The notes: a model not told the origin generated them from the sequence alone. Counted from the first letter of the stretch, positions 9,222 through 19,376 are shown. The stretch is 64,000 nt of DNA from DATFVA01 sp963743325 (GCA_963743325.1 CAVUOZ010000005.1:682001-746000); one strand, 5' to 3'. Program-made: numbers and translations.

Positions 9222-9290
9222 TAATGACTGCAAACAGCGAATAATATTTTTATCATACGTATTCATTCGTTTAGAGATAAACTTTTTTCC

Positions 9291-10508
9291 TTGTCAATTT
9301 ATAATAAAATCTGGCTGATAGCAGCTTTTCTTTTTATTTGTGCAGCAGGTCTTCTAGGAATAAACCATTCATACTGGGGGGACGAATCCCATTTTGTAGA
9401 AACCATAAGATTATTTAATTCATCTCCATACTCCCATGTCATAAAAGATTACCCGGAAGTGACCACTCCTCTCGTTTTCATCATTTATTCATTGTGGGGA
9501 AAATTATTCGGCTTAAGTTTAATTACATTAAGGTTTCTTTCCCTGATAGTCTCATTTTTATTCCTAATTGTTTTATTTCAATTTGTTACAGCTTATATAA
9601 AAAATGAGAAACTAAGCTTAATTTTATGCTGCATTACGTTAATTAATCCTTATACCTGGGGATTAAGTGTATTTGTCTTTACAGATATGCTGACGCTCTT
9701 ATTTGTTTTTATAGCACTTTATTTATTCAAATTAGACAGAGCAGGTTTAACTTCATTTTTTTTGGGATTATCCGTATTGTGCAGACAATATGCGGTTATT
9801 TTCATCGCGGCAGTCTGGCTTTTTGTGCTAATAAAGTCTATTTACAAAAATGAAATAAAATATTTCTCAAAATATACTCTACTTCTGTTCCTTTCTTCCC
9901 TGCCTTTTCTCTTTCTTGTAATTATGTGGGGAGGTCTGTCTCCGCCTTCAGGAACTGAAAGGTTTATCCCGGTAAATACATTTTTCTGGAATCCGCATGC
10001 GTTAACAACGTATGTTTCATATTCAGCTTTATATATTTGTCCGTTGATGCTGGTATTTAATAAAAGATTACTTACCTATAGAAAACTTTTAATTCCTGCG
10101 TTTATACTGGGATGTAGCTATTTCTTTTTCACGGTCCAGGTTTCAGAAGTTACAAGATTACAGAATAATATATTTACAGTCGGTCTGATCCATAAACTCT
10201 TAATTTCTTTAGCTGGAAATGGACCAATTTCGGATATTATTTTATTTGTTTTTTTCTCTCTGGGTGTCTGGATGATAATGATCTTCCTGACGGAAGATAT
10301 TATTGCGGTCAAATCCCGAAAAATTCCTTATTCTATTCTGCTATCAGGAATTTTCTACCTTTTTTTAATTGTTATGCCTTTTTCATATCAGATCTGGGAA
10401 AAGTATCTATTAATGATAATCCCTGTTATTTCCCTGCGTCTTGGATTTTTATTCCCTGAGTTTTTACAGAAAAAGTGTCAGTCACCCGGGAATTCTGCTG
10501 CAGATTAA
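9291..10508 (+). CDS. Polytopic GT-C glycosyltransferase, DIE2/ALG10-like
   Basis: A 405-residue integral membrane protein with about ten helices. After helix 1 comes WGDESHFVETIRLF (about 24-37), an acidic GT-C catalytic-loop motif, followed by YPEVTTPLVFIIYSLWG, TLRFLSLIVSF, FVFTDMLTLLFVFIALYLF and FFLGLSVLCRQYAVIFIAAV. The same order (DE..H, KITTPPGLY, LRF, the TE/TD helix, RQTNIIW) is seen in eukaryotic ALG10/DIE2 alpha-1,2-glucosyltransferases. A role in lipid-linked sugar transfer is therefore inferred, with substrate unknown. The TTG start at 9291 has no strong Shine-Dalgarno. The neighbouring envelope genes fit. Confidence 0.7.
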   Translation: MSIYNKIWLIAAFLFICAAGLLGINHSYWGDESHFVETIRLFNSSPYSHVIKDYPEVTTPLVFIIYSLWGKLFGLSLITLRFLSLIVSFLFLIVLFQFVTAYIKNEKLSLILCCITLINPYTWGLSVFVFTDMLTLLFVFIALYLFKLDRAGLTSFFLGLSVLCRQYAVIFIAAVWLFVLIKSIYKNEIKYFSKYTLLLFLSSLPFLFLVIMWGGLSPPSGTERFIPVNTFFWNPHALTTYVSYSALYICPLMLVFNKRLLTYRKLLIPAFILGCSYFFFTVQVSEVTRLQNNIFTVGLIHKLLISLAGNGPISDIILFVFFSLGVWMIMIFLTEDIIAVKSRKIPYSILLSGIFYLFLIVMPFSYQIWEKYLLMIIPVISLRLGFLFPEFLQKKCQSPGNSAAD

Positions 10509-10592
10509 AATATTTTCTTAAATCAGCTTTTTACAACCTAACTTTTTAATAAATTTATGACTGTTTTATACACAAATTTAAGTTAATGTCCA

Positions 10593-10610
10593 TTTCCTCA
10601 ATTGAGGAAA
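10593..10610. promoter_or_regulatory. 18-bp perfect palindrome upstream of the ROK gene
   Basis: TTTCCTCAATTGAGGAAA is a perfect 18-bp palindrome ending 19 nt before the ATG of the ROK kinase at 10630. The kinase Shine-Dalgarno (AAGGTAG, about 10620) follows it. Symmetry, length and position suit a dimeric repressor or activator site near the transcription start. Which protein binds is unknown, and the neighbouring ROK protein lacks a helix-turn-helix. Confidence 0.45.
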
Positions 10611-10629
10611 GCAATAATACAAGGTAGTT

Positions 10630-11592
10630 ATGGCTAAATCAGAAAAATATACTCTGGGTGTCGACCTTGGGGGCACAAGTGTTAAAATCGGAATAGTTTC
10701 AGAAAGAGGGAAAATAACAAAAAAACTATCAATTGAATCGAAAGCGGAAAATGGTCCTGACGCTGTAGTTGGACAAATTAAAAAAGGAATAAATGAAATA
10801 CTCAGGAAATCCAAAAAGAAAATTTACGGTATAGGCATTGGTGCACCGGGGGTCGTTTCTATAAAAAAAGGAACGGTGGAGAACCCTCCTAATTTCCGGG
10901 GCTGGGAAAAGATAAATCTTGGCAAGCTTATCGAAAAGGAATTTGATAAAAAAGTATATGTGGAGAATGACGCTAATGCTGCGGCTATCGGTGAACTTAT
11001 GTTTGGTGTAGGGAAAACATACGATTCTTTTGTGATGGTTACACTCGGTACAGGCGTCGGGGGCGGGATAATTATTAATAAAAAAATATACAGGGGAGAG
11101 TTTGGCGCAGCAGGGGAAATTGGTCATGTCACGATAAATAATGAAGGTCCCCAATGCAAATGCGGATCCAGAGGATGCATAGAAGCTTATATAGGCAACC
11201 ATTACCTGGTCAGCAGAATTAAAGAAGAACTTCCCGATCATACGGGATCAAAAATCTGGGAGCTGATAGATCACGATCTTGAAAAACTTTCTCCCAAGAT
11301 TATTGACACGGCTTCTGAAGCAGGAGATTTATACGCACAGTCAATTGTTAAAAAGATGGGCTATTATCTTGGGTGTGCCTTAGCCTCGGTGAGCAACCTG
11401 CTGGACGTAAGTACTTTTATTATCGGAGGAGGTGTTTCAGGCTTCGGGAAGCCTTTATTTGATTCCATTAAAGAAACAGCTTCATTGCGGGTTTTAACCC
11501 CTTTGCGTGAAAGAATTGAAGTTCATCCGGCAAAATTAAAAAATGATGCCGGTATAAAAGGGGCGTCTGCTTTAGTGTTTTATAAATCCTGA
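10630..11592 (+). CDS. ROK-family sugar kinase (glucokinase-like)
   Basis: A 320-residue ROK protein. The phosphate-binding motif GVDLGGTSVKIGIV is at residues 9-22, and the catalytic-Asp region VYVENDANAAAIGE near residue 111. LGTGVGGGIIINKKIYRG comes next, then the ROK zinc motif CKCGSRGCIEAY near residue 177, with the preceding GEIGH histidine. There is no N-terminal helix-turn-helix, so it is a kinase, most likely phosphorylating glucose at the 6-position with ATP, rather than a repressor. Other hexose or N-acetylmannosamine specificity cannot be excluded. Confidence 0.85.
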   Translation: MAKSEKYTLGVDLGGTSVKIGIVSERGKITKKLSIESKAENGPDAVVGQIKKGINEILRKSKKKIYGIGIGAPGVVSIKKGTVENPPNFRGWEKINLGKLIEKEFDKKVYVENDANAAAIGELMFGVGKTYDSFVMVTLGTGVGGGIIINKKIYRGEFGAAGEIGHVTINNEGPQCKCGSRGCIEAYIGNHYLVSRIKEELPDHTGSKIWELIDHDLEKLSPKIIDTASEAGDLYAQSIVKKMGYYLGCALASVSNLLDVSTFIIGGGVSGFGKPLFDSIKETASLRVLTPLRERIEVHPAKLKNDAGIKGASALVFYKS

Positions 11593-11637
11593 GGACAGAT
11601 ATATTTTTGAAATATTATTCTTCATATCAATTCTGAA

Positions 11638-14181
11638 ATGAGAAAGTTCTTACTGATATTAATATTATTCTCTGCTCAGGAATTTGCTCAGCAAATTGAT
11701 TCAACCGGATTATATCATCCGGATTCTTTGTATTTCTCCGCAACTGATTCACTACATACTCCTGATTCAATTAAAACCAAACCCGGCGATATTGACACAG
11801 TTATTAACGCAAGCTCATCTGATTCATTAATTTTTGTAATAGGTAAAAAAGAGATGTACCTGTATGGGGCAAGCGAAATTCAATATAAACAAACAGACCT
11901 TACCGCAGCCAACATTAAAGTGGATTTCAAAACGGGTGGAGTGGACGCCGAAGGTGTACCAACTGATACATCCGTAAAATATGCTGGTACCCCTGTATTA
12001 AAGGATAAGGGAGAAACATACGAAGGTTTCAGAATGAAGTTTAACTTTAAAACGCAGAGGGGATTTATTGCCACTGCTGAAACCCAGAATGAAGGAGCTT
12101 ATTATACCGGCTCAAAAATAAAGAAAGTTGATAAGGATACTTATTTTATTGAAGACGGCATTTATACTACGTGCGAAAACAAAGATCCTGACTATTATTT
12201 TTATTCTCCTAAAATGAAGGTAGTGCAAAAACAGGAGGTGATGGCTGAGTGGATATGGATGTTTGTCGGAGACGTTCCTCTGCCCCTGCCTTTACCATTT
12301 GCCATCTTTCCACTTCAGTCCGGGAGACGCTCAGGAATAATCCCTCCCGTTTTTGGTGATGATGCCACGTACGGAAAATATTTTGCACGGTTCGGCTATT
12401 TCTGGGCAATAAGTGACTATATGGACTGGAATTTAACCGGTGATTATTATACTCGCGGAAGTTACAGGGTCAATTCCCGTTTTCGCTATGCGGAACGTTA
12501 TAATTATACCGGAACCCTTCAGGGGGATTACTCCGATCTGGCAACAGGCCTGCCGACTGATCCTGACAGAACCCAAAACATCGAATGGAGCCTCAAGTGG
12601 AGCCATAACCAATCGTTTACACCGACTATGAGATTTGATGCAAACCTTGAGTTTACTTCTGGAAATTATCTTCAGCAAAATACAACAGATTTTAATGAAC
12701 TTCTGAGAAACGAGATTATGTCGAATGCTATGTTCTCAAAAACATGGGATGAATCCGGCAACAGTCTTTCGGCCAGTTATACAAGGAATCAGAATCTGCA
12801 GTCAGGTGATATTCACGAGATTCTCCCTAATCTGACTTTTGCAAAAGCCCAGAGTTATCCGTTCAGGGGAAAAGGAATTGGTGAGCAGAAATGGTTTGAA
12901 TTATTTGGTTATAGTTATACCGGGCAGTTTGAAAATGACAGAACGAAAACAAGCGGAAACCTTAATACAAGAGGGGGATTTAATCACCAGATTTCTGCCG
13001 GTCTGTCGCCTAAGATCGGATATTTGAGCATTGCTCCATCAGTCCAGTATCAGGAAAAATGGTATAACAAAAGAGTGGTGTATAAAACGGGGATTTCTGC
13101 TAAAACAGGACATGATACAACCTTTATTAATGATGAACACGAAATAAATTTTGTAAGAACTTTCGGATTGGGTGTGACTGCATCGACAAAATTTTACGGA
13201 ATATTTCCTGTGAACAGTCTGGGCGTTAATGCTGTACGGCATACAGTCAATCCCAGCATTTCTTATAATTATAATCCTGATTTTTCAAAACCATTCTGGG
13301 GATATTATGATACTTACACGGATCCTAATAACAGAGTTATTCATTATGATAAATTTCAGCGTGAGATATTCGGCGGTGTTCCATCCAGCGAATCACAAAG
13401 AATCACTTTTACTCTTGGAAACCTATTCGAAATGAAAACGCAGCCCGATCCCACAGATACGACCTCAAAAGAGAAAAAAATTCAGCTTCTTAATATTTCT
13501 GCTTCTATGAGTTATAATTTTGCAGCCGACACTTTGAAACTTTCTGATCTTGGTCTACAGTACCGGACCCAGGTAGGTGAATGGTTTAATTTTTCAGGCA
13601 GCTCAAATTTTACTCCATATGACTACCAGGGAACAACATCAAGAATAAATAAACTTCTTGTGAATGAGGGAAAAGGATTTCTGAGATTAACCAATTTCAG
13701 CTTCTCAGTTTCTACAAGTTTATCCGGAGAGAAACTAAAATCTTCTGAAGGGAACAAGACACCTGCACCGGAAGGGGAATACGAACTTCAGAACCAGGAT
13801 AACGTTTATAAGGGATTATATTCGGAAAAAGACCCTGATTTTACAATTCCCTGGGATCTTTCCTTAACTTATAATTATGCTTTATCCCGGCCGGTACCGA
13901 TACAAAAAAGTGAAGTTTCAAATTTAAGCGGGGCAATAAATTTCAATATTACACCGAACTGGAAATTTTCGTTCACGGGCAGTTATGATTTTCAGCGAAA
14001 TGAATTTGCAGCTCCACAGATCAGAATCTCAAGGGATCTGCACTGCTGGTTAATGAATTTTACGTGGAACCCGATTGGTACTTACCGCGGATACCGGTTT
14101 GAGATAAGAGTGAAAGCACCTCAGCTGCAGGATTTGAAAGTCACCAAACAGGCGCAGTTCTATAGCGGAAAGGGGTATTAG
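11638..14181 (+). CDS. lptD: LptD/OstA-like LPS assembly outer-membrane protein
   Basis: An 847-residue exported protein (signal peptide about 1-18). Residues about 60-200 form an OstA/LptA-like jellyroll: LYGASEIQYKQTDLTAANIK, TYEGFRMKFNFKTQRGFIAT, then a YFIEDGIYTTCENKDPDYYF step. PLPLPFAIFPLQSGRRSGIIPP near residue 217 marks the entry to the beta-barrel domain, which fills the rest. This is the architecture of LptD, which inserts LPS into the outer leaflet. Only two cysteines are obvious (near 181 and 804), fewer than in the proteobacterial disulfide scheme. The stop is 2 nt before the next gene. Confidence 0.85.
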   Translation: MRKFLLILILFSAQEFAQQIDSTGLYHPDSLYFSATDSLHTPDSIKTKPGDIDTVINASSSDSLIFVIGKKEMYLYGASEIQYKQTDLTAANIKVDFKTGGVDAEGVPTDTSVKYAGTPVLKDKGETYEGFRMKFNFKTQRGFIATAETQNEGAYYTGSKIKKVDKDTYFIEDGIYTTCENKDPDYYFYSPKMKVVQKQEVMAEWIWMFVGDVPLPLPLPFAIFPLQSGRRSGIIPPVFGDDATYGKYFARFGYFWAISDYMDWNLTGDYYTRGSYRVNSRFRYAERYNYTGTLQGDYSDLATGLPTDPDRTQNIEWSLKWSHNQSFTPTMRFDANLEFTSGNYLQQNTTDFNELLRNEIMSNAMFSKTWDESGNSLSASYTRNQNLQSGDIHEILPNLTFAKAQSYPFRGKGIGEQKWFELFGYSYTGQFENDRTKTSGNLNTRGGFNHQISAGLSPKIGYLSIAPSVQYQEKWYNKRVVYKTGISAKTGHDTTFINDEHEINFVRTFGLGVTASTKFYGIFPVNSLGVNAVRHTVNPSISYNYNPDFSKPFWGYYDTYTDPNNRVIHYDKFQREIFGGVPSSESQRITFTLGNLFEMKTQPDPTDTTSKEKKIQLLNISASMSYNFAADTLKLSDLGLQYRTQVGEWFNFSGSSNFTPYDYQGTTSRINKLLVNEGKGFLRLTNFSFSVSTSLSGEKLKSSEGNKTPAPEGEYELQNQDNVYKGLYSEKDPDFTIPWDLSLTYNYALSRPVPIQKSEVSNLSGAINFNITPNWKFSFTGSYDFQRNEFAAPQIRISRDLHCWLMNFTWNPIGTYRGYRFEIRVKAPQLQDLKVTKQAQFYSGKGY

Positions 14182-14183
14182 AA

Positions 14184-14642
14184 ATGCGGAAATATATCAT
14201 AGATGGCAACAACCTGATAGGAAAAATCAAAGGTCTGCAGAAGATTCAGAATAATGATAAACAGGCTGCAAGAGAAAAACTTGCTTTTTTAATAGATAAT
14301 TTTTTCCAGAATAAAAAAGTTAAAGCATCCCTTCATTTTGACGGCTTTCAGAACATACCCATTAGAATAACTTCAGCAAAAATAATTTACTCTGAAAATA
14401 AAACTGCTGACGATAGAATTAAAGCCGAAATTATGGCATCTCAAAATCCAAGGAATATTACTGTAATTACTTCGGATAATAATCTGAGACAGTTTGCACA
14501 GGTGTGCAGTTCGGCAGTGATATCCTCTGAAGAGTTTGCGGCGGAAATTAATAAAAGAAATGAAACTGATGAGGAAGAGAAACGGATCAGGGCTATCAAC
14601 AGCGTTGAAGAGTTTAAGAGAATTTTCAATGTGAAAAAATAA
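14184..14642 (+). CDS. YacP-like NYN-domain RNase
   Basis: A 152-residue protein with the NYN (PIN-like) fold of the YacP/Rae1 family. IIDGNNLIGKIKGL at residues 4-17 carries the first acidic metal ligand, ENKTADDRIKAEIM near residue 71 the central Asp pair, and VITSDNNLRQFAQ near residue 94 the distal Asp. Family members are ribosome-associated or mRNA-cleaving nucleases. It starts 2 nt after the LptD stop, so it is co-transcribed with it. Confidence 0.8.
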   Translation: MRKYIIDGNNLIGKIKGLQKIQNNDKQAAREKLAFLIDNFFQNKKVKASLHFDGFQNIPIRITSAKIIYSENKTADDRIKAEIMASQNPRNITVITSDNNLRQFAQVCSSAVISSEEFAAEINKRNETDEEEKRIRAINSVEEFKRIFNVKK

Positions 14643-14827
14643 TTTCTTTCCTGAAAAAAATGTTCCATTTTACAAAATTATTTTATATCTTCACTTTGGA
14701 ACAATACATATTTGAAAATAAATCATTCAACGACAATTAGATTATTCTCACCGGAAATTTGATAAGATATTAAACCATTTTTAATCAATTAATTAACCAG
14801 TCATATTAACTTATAAAGAGAGGTGTT

Positions 14828-17109
14828 ATGTACAGGGAAGTATACGGGAAATCCTCGTTTCTTTTAATGTTACCTTTACTGTTTCTTTTTTCAGTAAACA
14901 TTTATTCACAGGGGGAAGACGATCCCAGGGTAGATCATTTAACACAGCAGATGATACAGTCATATTTTCCCATGGAAATAGAAGCGGATGTCATCACGGT
15001 AGATGGTTTTGATAATTTCAATATTGGAGTCGATTTCGCTGAACCGCATATGTCAGTTAATCCAAATGATCCATTGCAGTATTTTAATGCCTTCAATATT
15101 AATGGTGCCCACAGAACTTATGATGGACACGACTGGCTGGCCTCAACACCGCCTTTTGGCACTTCCGTTCAGGGAGATCCAGTTACAGCTTATGACAGTC
15201 TTGGAAATCTTTTTTATATGCAGATGATAGGCAACATAACAAACGCAAGGGTGATCCGTTCATCAGATAATGGACAGACCTGGTCTGCCGGTGTTAACGC
15301 TGTAAGCGGAGGTGACAAATGCTGGATGGCTGCAGATCAGACAAGCGGTCCGTTCGCAAATTATGTGTATGCAACGATGACAAATACCAGTTTTACAGGT
15401 CACATAACTTTGCCAGAAGCACTGATCATGGCGCAACTTTCAGCCAGACATTTTCTGTGAATAATACTCCTTTGCCCGGAGCCATGGTCGCTGTAGGACC
15501 AAATGTAATCGGAGGAGATGTACCTGGCGGATGTGTCTATTTTGTAACTAATGAAGGCAACACCTTTGCCGCAACATATAGATTTTATCGTTCTACGGAT
15601 GGCGGTGCTACTTTTACATTAATGTCTTCACAGAATTTTGCCGGAACGATCGGAACGAATGTAAATAGCAGACACTCGGTTGAAAACATGCGAACTAGAA
15701 CATATCCTTTCATAACTGCAGATAACAGCTTTGGTCCGTATAGGGGTAGACTTTACCTGGTATATGCTTCAAATACACCAGCAGGAAGCGGAAACAAACC
15801 CGATATATTCTGTTGTTATTCAACAGACCAGGGGGTAACATGGTCATCAGCATTAGTGGTTAATGATGATCCGAATACTACTACTCACCATCAGTGGCAT
15901 CCGTCAATGTGGTGCGATAAAGAAACCGGCAGGTTATTTGTTAAATGGATGGATACACGTGATACACCTACCTCCGACAGCGCTTATATTTATGCAAGCT
16001 ACTCTGATGATGGTGGTCTGACATTTGCTCCGAATCAGAGAATTTCAAATGCAAAAATGAAAATAAATTGTTCCACGTGCGGAGGTGGCGGTACACCAAG
16101 ATACCAGGGTGATTATGATGCAATCACTTCAGCAGGCAATATTTCAATGATGGTCTGGACCGATTTCAGAGCCGGAAGTTTCGGTAGCTACACCGGATAT
16201 TTTCCTGATTTTGCCATGCTGGCATATCCTCCATCAAACACAGTGGGAAATACAAATGATCAGGCGGATTACACCGTAGAAATTCCCGCTGTAACTCTAT
16301 ATGATCAGGAGGCAATGTTTACTGCCGACATTAACCCGGCACCCGCAACTGGTTCCTTCGACATTACTTTCAACCCGGGAAATACAATTACATCATTCCC
16401 GGGAAGCATTACTATGACAGTTCACACTGTTGGTACCGTCCCTAATGGAACTTATACAGTAAATGTTCAGGGAGAAGGTGTCACCGGAATACCTATTCAC
16501 AGAAGGTCTGTGACACTTGAAGTTATTGATAATGTTCCTGTTGAGATCGCCTCATTTACTGCGGCTATGAACGATAATAGTGTAATGCTGAGCTGGATAA
16601 CAGCCACTGAATTAAACAACAGCGGATTTGAAATTCAAAGAAGCCTGAAATCAGATAATGAATCAGCAGTCTGGGATAAAATTGGTTTCGTACAGGGAAG
16701 CGGAAACAGCACTGAAAACCACGCTTATACATATACAGATCAAAATCTTATGAGACCAGGCCACTATACATACCGGTTGAAACAAATAGATTTCGATGGA
16801 AAGTATGCTTATTCACCAGTTGCGGAGATTGATGTAAATAAACCTACAATATATTTCCTCAGCCAGAATTACCCTAATCCTTTTAATCCAAGCACTACGA
16901 TTGAATTCTCAACTCCCGAAAGGAGTCATGTTTCCTTAAAGGTATATGATGTGCTCGGAAATGAAGTAGCTACACTGGTTGACGGATGGATGGAATCCAC
17001 AAATCACAAGGTAACATTCAATGCCGGCAAACTTGCAAGCGGAATCTATTATTACACATTGGCAGCAGGTAATTTCACTTCTACTGAAAAATTAATACTG
17101 CTTAAGTAA
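14828..17109 (+). pseudogene. BNR/sialidase-fold T9SS cargo protein, frameshifted
   Basis: One gene read in two frames. The first frame (14828-15460) has a signal peptide (about 1-28) and BNR-type motifs such as RSSDNGQTWSAGV. Near 15400-15412 the coding frame moves by -1, as if one base were missing, and homology-like sequence continues as NFARSTDHGATFSQTF, then STDGGATF and STDQGVTW repeats. An immunoglobulin-like segment follows and then a T9SS type A sorting domain (QNYPNPFNPSTTIEF to the end at 17109). The repaired product would be about 760 residues, secreted, with a six-bladed propeller. No slippery heptamer is present at the shift. It may be a sequencing error or real decay; only a short truncated secreted protein could be made as written. 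Confidence 0.8.
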
Positions 17110-17128
17110 TTTATTACAAATGTAAGGA

Positions 17129-17154
17129 GGGAGTCACGAGACTCCCTTTTTTAT
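17129..17154 (+). terminator. Rho-independent terminator after the BNR cargo gene
   Basis: GGGAGTC-ACGA-GACTCCC, a perfect 7-bp stem with a 4-nt loop, followed at once by TTTTTT. It lies 20 nt after the stop at 17109. Confidence 0.9.
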
Positions 17155-17244
17155 TTTAAAAAGAGGTTCTTTAATAGTATTGGTATAGATAATAAAAAAA
17201 GAAGCTATCAGGCAGTTAATCCCTGAGATTCAATTGCATCTAAA

Positions 17245-17976
17245 TTAAAGTGAAGTTTGAAAATTAAGTACGAGAGTTGTTGGAGGATCAGTTTTATTGG
17301 ACAATCCCACAGAAACATTCCAGCTTAAATCAGCATTGAGGTTTTTATTATATGCTGATACAAGCCGCACAGCGTTTATCGCACTGACAATCCTGTTAAC
17401 GATTAAAGCTCCTACCACAAATCTGATATCATTATAAGTCTGCTCACTTGAAGTCCACATCCCACGATAAGTTTTCCTCTGTTCTGTGGTCGGCCAGCTC
17501 CAGTAATGCGTTTCTACATTATACATTGCCCCAAAATCACGGTTAAGAGCCTGTTCATCATTGTACTGATTAATACTAGTAAAATCACCTATTGTAGCAT
17601 AGTAGTTTGCATCCTTACCTGAAGGTGTTATCCCTCCGTTAGTCACGGCATAGGCTTCATATCTGTCTTTTTGCCATCCGGCATAAGTGTTCATTCCTAT
17701 AAGAATACCCCAGAGGGCTCCATCTGCGATTGTAAAATATTTTCCGCTTGAATAACCGTCTGCATATAATTCCCCCATACCGGGCAGCAGTAAAGAATAT
17801 AGGATAGCTAAACCGGGATTCTTTTTTGTTCTTTCTACTGAAAGGGACAAATCAGTTGTTTGACTTTTTAGATTTTCAATTACAATGTTCTTTAATTCCA
17901 GGGAAGATTTGGTTTCAGATATTTGTGCAAATGTTAATGAAGTAATGAAAAGAAGAGACAAAAGGGAATATTTCAT
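17245..17976 (-). CDS. DUF5683-like exported/membrane protein
   Basis: A 243-residue protein with a signal peptide (about 1-17). The segment KKNPGLAILYSLLLPGMGELYADGYSSGKYF (in parts, residues about 51-80) has the small-residue GMGELY pattern and hydrophobic stretches seen in DUF5683 proteins of Bacteroidota. A second hydrophobic helix-like segment lies near residue 190 (FVVGALIVNRIVSAINAVRLV). Function is unknown. It is the last gene of the leftward run and starts 24 nt after the mtaB stop. Confidence 0.6.
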   Translation of the reverse strand: MKYSLLSLLFITSLTFAQISETKSSLELKNIVIENLKSQTTDLSLSVERTKKNPGLAILYSLLLPGMGELYADGYSSGKYFTIADGALWGILIGMNTYAGWQKDRYEAYAVTNGGITPSGKDANYYATIGDFTSINQYNDEQALNRDFGAMYNVETHYWSWPTTEQRKTYRGMWTSSEQTYNDIRFVVGALIVNRIVSAINAVRLVSAYNKNLNADLSWNVSVGLSNKTDPPTTLVLNFQTSL

Positions 17977-18000
17977 ATTTTTTTAGTTTTAATTTTATAA

Positions 18001-19332
18001 TTAAGATGCTAATGAGTCAACTGATTTTTTTATCGCTGTTATTTCTCCTGAACAAATAGAATCACCGGCTTCCTTTACTTTTACTCTGGCCAGGGTATTG
18101 ACTAAACCCGGATCATAATTGCAGGATACTCTGATATAGTTTGATGAAAACCCTTTCATCAGTCCGTCATGGTTTTCAGTTTCGAAAAGAACATCTACAT
18201 TTTGTCCGACATTCTTAGTATAAAAAAGATTTTTCTTTCTGCTGCTCAGGTTTCTTAAAAGCTTATTTCTTCTTTTCCTTTCAAAAACGTCAACCTGATC
18301 AGGAATATCAGCAGCCGCAGTATCAGGCCTTTCAGAATATGTAAATACATGCAGATATGAAATGTCTAAATCTCTTAAAAAATTATATGTTTTTTGGAAT
18401 TCTTCCTCAGTCTCTCCCGGGAACCCTACGATTACATCAACACCGATGCCTATATCCGGTATTCTGGAATTAAGTTTATCAATAAGATTTTTATAGTCCT
18501 GGACTTTATAACGACGCCTCATCATTTTAAGTATATCCGGACTCCCGCTTTGCAATGGTATATGAAAATGTCTGCATATTCTTTCGCTTGAAGCGGTCAG
18601 TTCAATAATATCATCATTTAGTAGATTAGGCTCGATTGAACTTACCCTGATACGAAAATCCCCGGGAATATCAACCATACGAAGAAGTAGATTGTACAGA
18701 TCGGTCTGATAATACTTTCCATAATCTCCTACGTTCACTCCGGTTAGGATGATCTCTTTATATCCCTGGTTAAGCAAGGACAAGAAATCTTCAATTACTT
18801 TATCAGGATTCATGCTTCTGCTTAATCCCCGCGCTTTGGGAATTGTGCAGAATGAGCATTTATAATCACAGCCGTCCTGTATTTTAAAATATGCTCTTGT
18901 CCTACTGTCCGCATCTGTGGAATGAGCGGGACCGAAATCATCGAGCTCTCCATTTGGAGAGACAAACACACAGGCAAGTTCTTTCTTTCGAAAATCACCA
19001 AGGATATCGAATAATCTGAATTTTTCTTTAGTCCCAAGTATTGCATCTACACCCTCAATGGCAGCAATTTCATGCGGGCGAAGCTGAGCATAGCATCCTG
19101 TAACTACGACAAATGCCTCGGGATTCTGCCGTAGAACTCTCCTTACAAGCTGCCGGCATTCTTTTTCGGCATTTTCAGTCACAGTGCATGTATTAAAAAC
19201 ATATAAGTCTGCATTCTCCCTGAAATCCACAACCTCAAATCCTTTGGATAAAAACTGATTACCAATGGTTGAAGTCTCCGAAAAATTCAGCTTGCAGCCC
19301 AGGGTATGTAAAGCGACTTTATTCACATTCAC
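18001..19332 (-). CDS. mtaB: tRNA t6A37 methylthiotransferase MtaB
   Basis: A 443-residue radical-SAM methylthiotransferase that converts t6A37 to ms2t6A in ANN-decoding tRNAs. The N-terminal UPF0004 domain carries the cluster cysteines (HTLGCKLNFSETS, FNTCTVTENAEKECRQ and VVTGCYAQLRP). The radical-SAM motif is CDYKCSFCTIPKARG (about residue 153). GRRYKVQ-like and GEITAIKK TRAM-like sequence follow. The HTLGCKLNFSET and CTVTENAE forms favour MtaB over MiaB or RimO. An rpsA terminator lies just upstream, so mtaB probably has its own promoter. Confidence 0.93.
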   Translation of the reverse strand: MNVNKVALHTLGCKLNFSETSTIGNQFLSKGFEVVDFRENADLYVFNTCTVTENAEKECRQLVRRVLRQNPEAFVVVTGCYAQLRPHEIAAIEGVDAILGTKEKFRLFDILGDFRKKELACVFVSPNGELDDFGPAHSTDADSRTRAYFKIQDGCDYKCSFCTIPKARGLSRSMNPDKVIEDFLSLLNQGYKEIILTGVNVGDYGKYYQTDLYNLLLRMVDIPGDFRIRVSSIEPNLLNDDIIELTASSERICRHFHIPLQSGSPDILKMMRRRYKVQDYKNLIDKLNSRIPDIGIGVDVIVGFPGETEEEFQKTYNFLRDLDISYLHVFTYSERPDTAAADIPDQVDVFERKRRNKLLRNLSSRKKNLFYTKNVGQNVDVLFETENHDGLMKGFSSNYIRVSCNYDPGLVNTLARVKVKEAGDSICSGEITAIKKSVDSLAS

Positions 19333-19352
19333 CGATTCTATTTAAAATTAAA

Positions 19353-19376
19353 AGAGCGGGATATGAATCCCGCTCT
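19353..19376 (-). terminator. Intrinsic terminator downstream of rpsA
   Basis: On the minus strand AGAGCGGGAT-TCAT-ATCCCGCTCT, a perfect 10-bp stem, is followed by TTTAATTTTAA. It lies 22 nt after the rpsA stop and just ahead of mtaB. Confidence 0.85.

Noticed and set aside
15395..15415. Programmed -1 frameshifting in the BNR cargo gene
   Set aside because: No slippery heptamer in the correct phase and no obvious downstream stem; mutation or sequence error is simpler.
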